The notes under the pieces were generated by a model, which was not told the origin of the DNA, did no database searches, and saw nothing but the letters and a program-made list of their open reading frames with translations. This document shows positions 4,569-6,091 of a DNA stretch of 6,091 bases, piece after piece. Source of the DNA: Acidobacteriaceae bacterium (GTDB lineage Bacteria > Acidobacteriota > Terriglobia > Terriglobales > Acidobacteriaceae); contig PLKU01000480.1 of assembly GCA_003140705.1 (NCBI GenBank), positions 6,310 through 12,400 of the forward strand, read 5' to 3'. Numbering within the stretch: the stretch's first letter is position 1; each line of letters starts with the position of its first letter. Both the position numbers and the translations under genes were made by a program.

Positions 4569-6091
4569 CTACATCGCTTCAGGGCTTTCGATCCCTAGCC
4601 AACTCAGAACTTCAACTAACTCACGCAGAGCTACGGCGGCGGTAGCTAACAGGAAGGTTTTGCGTGCGGGATCTTCTTCAGTGAGGATGTGGTGCTTGTG
4701 GTAGAAGTTGTTGAACTCCTGAGCTAGCTGGAAGGCGTGTTTGGCCAGATAGGCGGGCTCGGAGGTGGTGATGCACTGCTCAAGGACCAGCGTGCGGCGA
4801 GCGGCGCGGAGCCAGAGAGACCAGATGTCCAGCGCGGCTTCGCCCTCAAGATAGGCCGCGGCATTGATCTCGGCGAAATCAGCCAGAACAGATTCAGGCG
4901 TGATGCCAGCCTTTCGAAAGATGTTGCGGGCGCGAACCACGGCATATTGAATGTATGGGCCCGTCTCGCCCTCAAAGCTCAGGGCATCCTTGAAATCAAA
5001 AGCAATGACCGAGTTGCGCGTGAACTTGAGCATGAAGTAGCGCAGCGCGCCGATGGCGATTTGTTCGGCGATGCGCTGACGACCCCTTTCAGCGTCGGCG
5101 CCCCCGGTCTGGCGGGCGTCGACTTCGGCGCGGGTGGCAGCGATGAGCTTGTCGATGAGGTCGTCGGCTTTCACGCCGAAGCCCTTGCGGCCGCTGACGA
5201 GGAGATAAGGACTATCGAGGTCTTCCTGCGCCACCTCGTAGCCCATTTCGAGAGCACACCTCGGCGTGAGAGCTACCTTTTCATAGCCGAAGTGGATGCA
5301 GTGATCCGCCTGATCGTTGAATCCCATCCCTCGCAGGGCCTGAACCAGATTTGCCTGTGGATCATTTTGTCGCACATCAATGACGTTGTAAATGGCTTGG
5401 GCTCCGCCAAAATGCGGGTGGGGCTCGTCGCCATGTTCGGCGGATATCCAGCACTCGCGATCGGGGTAAGCGAAGAATGGCTTGTAGCCAAAGTCCTTGC
5501 CCAGCAGGCCAAATTTCCACAGGTGATAGGCGATGTCTTTGCCCACGTACGTTACAGTGCCGTTGGAGCGGACGATGACTTTGGCATCTTCATCAAGATC
5601 ACCAGCAGCCACTTCGGCGTTTGGGCGAGTCATGACCCAGCAGCCCTTGTTTTTGCCTTCGGTCTCAAAATAGAGAACGCCGGTTTGCTTCAGCTGCTCG
5701 AAGGCTGCCTCCCAGAATTTGAGGTGAAGGATTTCGCTCTCGCGGGGAAGGAAATCGTAGCCGATGTCCAGGCGGAGCATGGTTTCGAGATGACGGCGGA
5801 GGACGGCGGTGGAGATGAGCTCAGCAATCTCGGCGGTCTCGTTGTTGCCGTTCTCGATTTCGTGGAGCGTGGCATAGCGGAGCTTTTTGCGGCCGGCGTT
5901 CTCTTCTTCACTTCCCTGCTCGTACCACTGCGAAGTGCGGGCGTAGAGGTCCCAGCAATAAAAATCTATCCGCTCTCCCTTGTCCTTTAGATCTTTAAGC
6001 AGTTGGCGAACTTGAAGGGCCGACTGCCCTTCAAGATGCAGAAATCCGACGACGACGTCTGCGACCTGAACGCCGGTGTTGTCGATGTAGT
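4569..6091 (-). CDS. argS: Arginyl-tRNA synthetase (N-terminus cut by window)
   Basis: ArgRS joins arginine to tRNA-Arg in an ATP-dependent class I reaction. The frame is open from the right edge to TAG at 4569-4571, giving 507 codons counting the partial first one. It begins with YIDNTGVQVADVVVGF, which in this subtype lies shortly after the HIGH motif, so the missing part should be the N-terminal tRNA-binding domain and the HIGH loop. Further signatures are YVGKDIAYHLWKFGL around 5490-5550, VSGRKG at 5181-5198 in the place of the KMSK loop, GETGPYIQYAVVRARNIF near 4920-4970, and a C-terminal helical DALR anticodon-binding domain ending in LGIESPEAM. The KMSK loop is not canonical, a known variation in ArgRS. 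The 3' end is complete. A GTG or ATG start inside the window would remove conserved catalytic sequence, so the real start is beyond 6091. Confidence 0.96.
   Translation of the reverse strand, partial: YIDNTGVQVADVVVGFLHLEGQSALQVRQLLKDLKDKGERIDFYCWDLYARTSQWYEQGSEEENAGRKKLRYATLHEIENGNNETAEIAELISTAVLRRHLETMLRLDIGYDFLPRESEILHLKFWEAAFEQLKQTGVLYFETEGKNKGCWVMTRPNAEVAAGDLDEDAKVIVRSNGTVTYVGKDIAYHLWKFGLLGKDFGYKPFFAYPDRECWISAEHGDEPHPHFGGAQAIYNVIDVRQNDPQANLVQALRGMGFNDQADHCIHFGYEKVALTPRCALEMGYEVAQEDLDSPYLLVSGRKGFGVKADDLIDKLIAATRAEVDARQTGGADAERGRQRIAEQIAIGALRYFMLKFTRNSVIAFDFKDALSFEGETGPYIQYAVVRARNIFRKAGITPESVLADFAEINAAAYLEGEAALDIWSLWLRAARRTLVLEQCITTSEPAYLAKHAFQLAQEFNNFYHKHHILTEEDPARKTFLLATAAVALRELVEVLSWLGIESPEAM

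Noticed and set aside
4737..5990. 417-codon plus-strand open frame
   Set aside because: It is antisense to argS along its whole length, and argS has unmistakable family motifs. Long antisense frames are common opposite GC-rich genes.

Overview
The window looks like a chromosomal segment from an Acidobacteriota bacterium, probably class Terriglobia. The basis is remembered family resemblance: a secretin preceded by TPR repeats, an ArgRS with a YIDNTG segment, the sequences of SmpB and PepA, and moderately high GC. No database search was possible, so the lineage is an inference. Nothing here points to a mobile element, tRNA, rRNA or CRISPR array, and most of the window is housekeeping.

Layout: (1) 1-1387, minus strand, is the N-terminal 462 codons of a secretin-family outer-membrane channel protein, cut by the left edge. 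(2) 1388-1693 is a divergent intergenic region of about 306 bases with an inverted repeat, a small hairpin and weak promoter-like elements. (3) 1694-2245, plus strand, is smpB. (4) 2280-4013, plus strand, is a leucyl aminopeptidase (pepA), 34 bases downstream of smpB and probably in the same operon. Its metal-binding and catalytic residues are intact, but a proline/glutamate-rich segment of about 80 residues interrupts its N-terminal domain. (5) 4050-4524, minus strand, is a small membrane protein with a putative bacterial PH-like domain, read in two frames and so apparently frameshifted at a C5/G5 run. (6) 4569-6091, minus strand, is argS without its N-terminus, cut by the right edge. argS and the PH-like gene run in the same direction 44 bases apart and converge on pepA.

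How the genes relate: smpB (rescue of stalled ribosomes with tmRNA) and pepA (final breakdown of peptides) could act one after the other in clearing aborted proteins, but that is inference from adjacency. argS charges tRNA-Arg. The secretin belongs to a separate secretion or pilus operon that continues beyond the left edge.

The two best leads are the Pro/Glu-rich insert in PepA and the broken or mis-sequenced PH-like gene. I found no convincing new multi-gene system.
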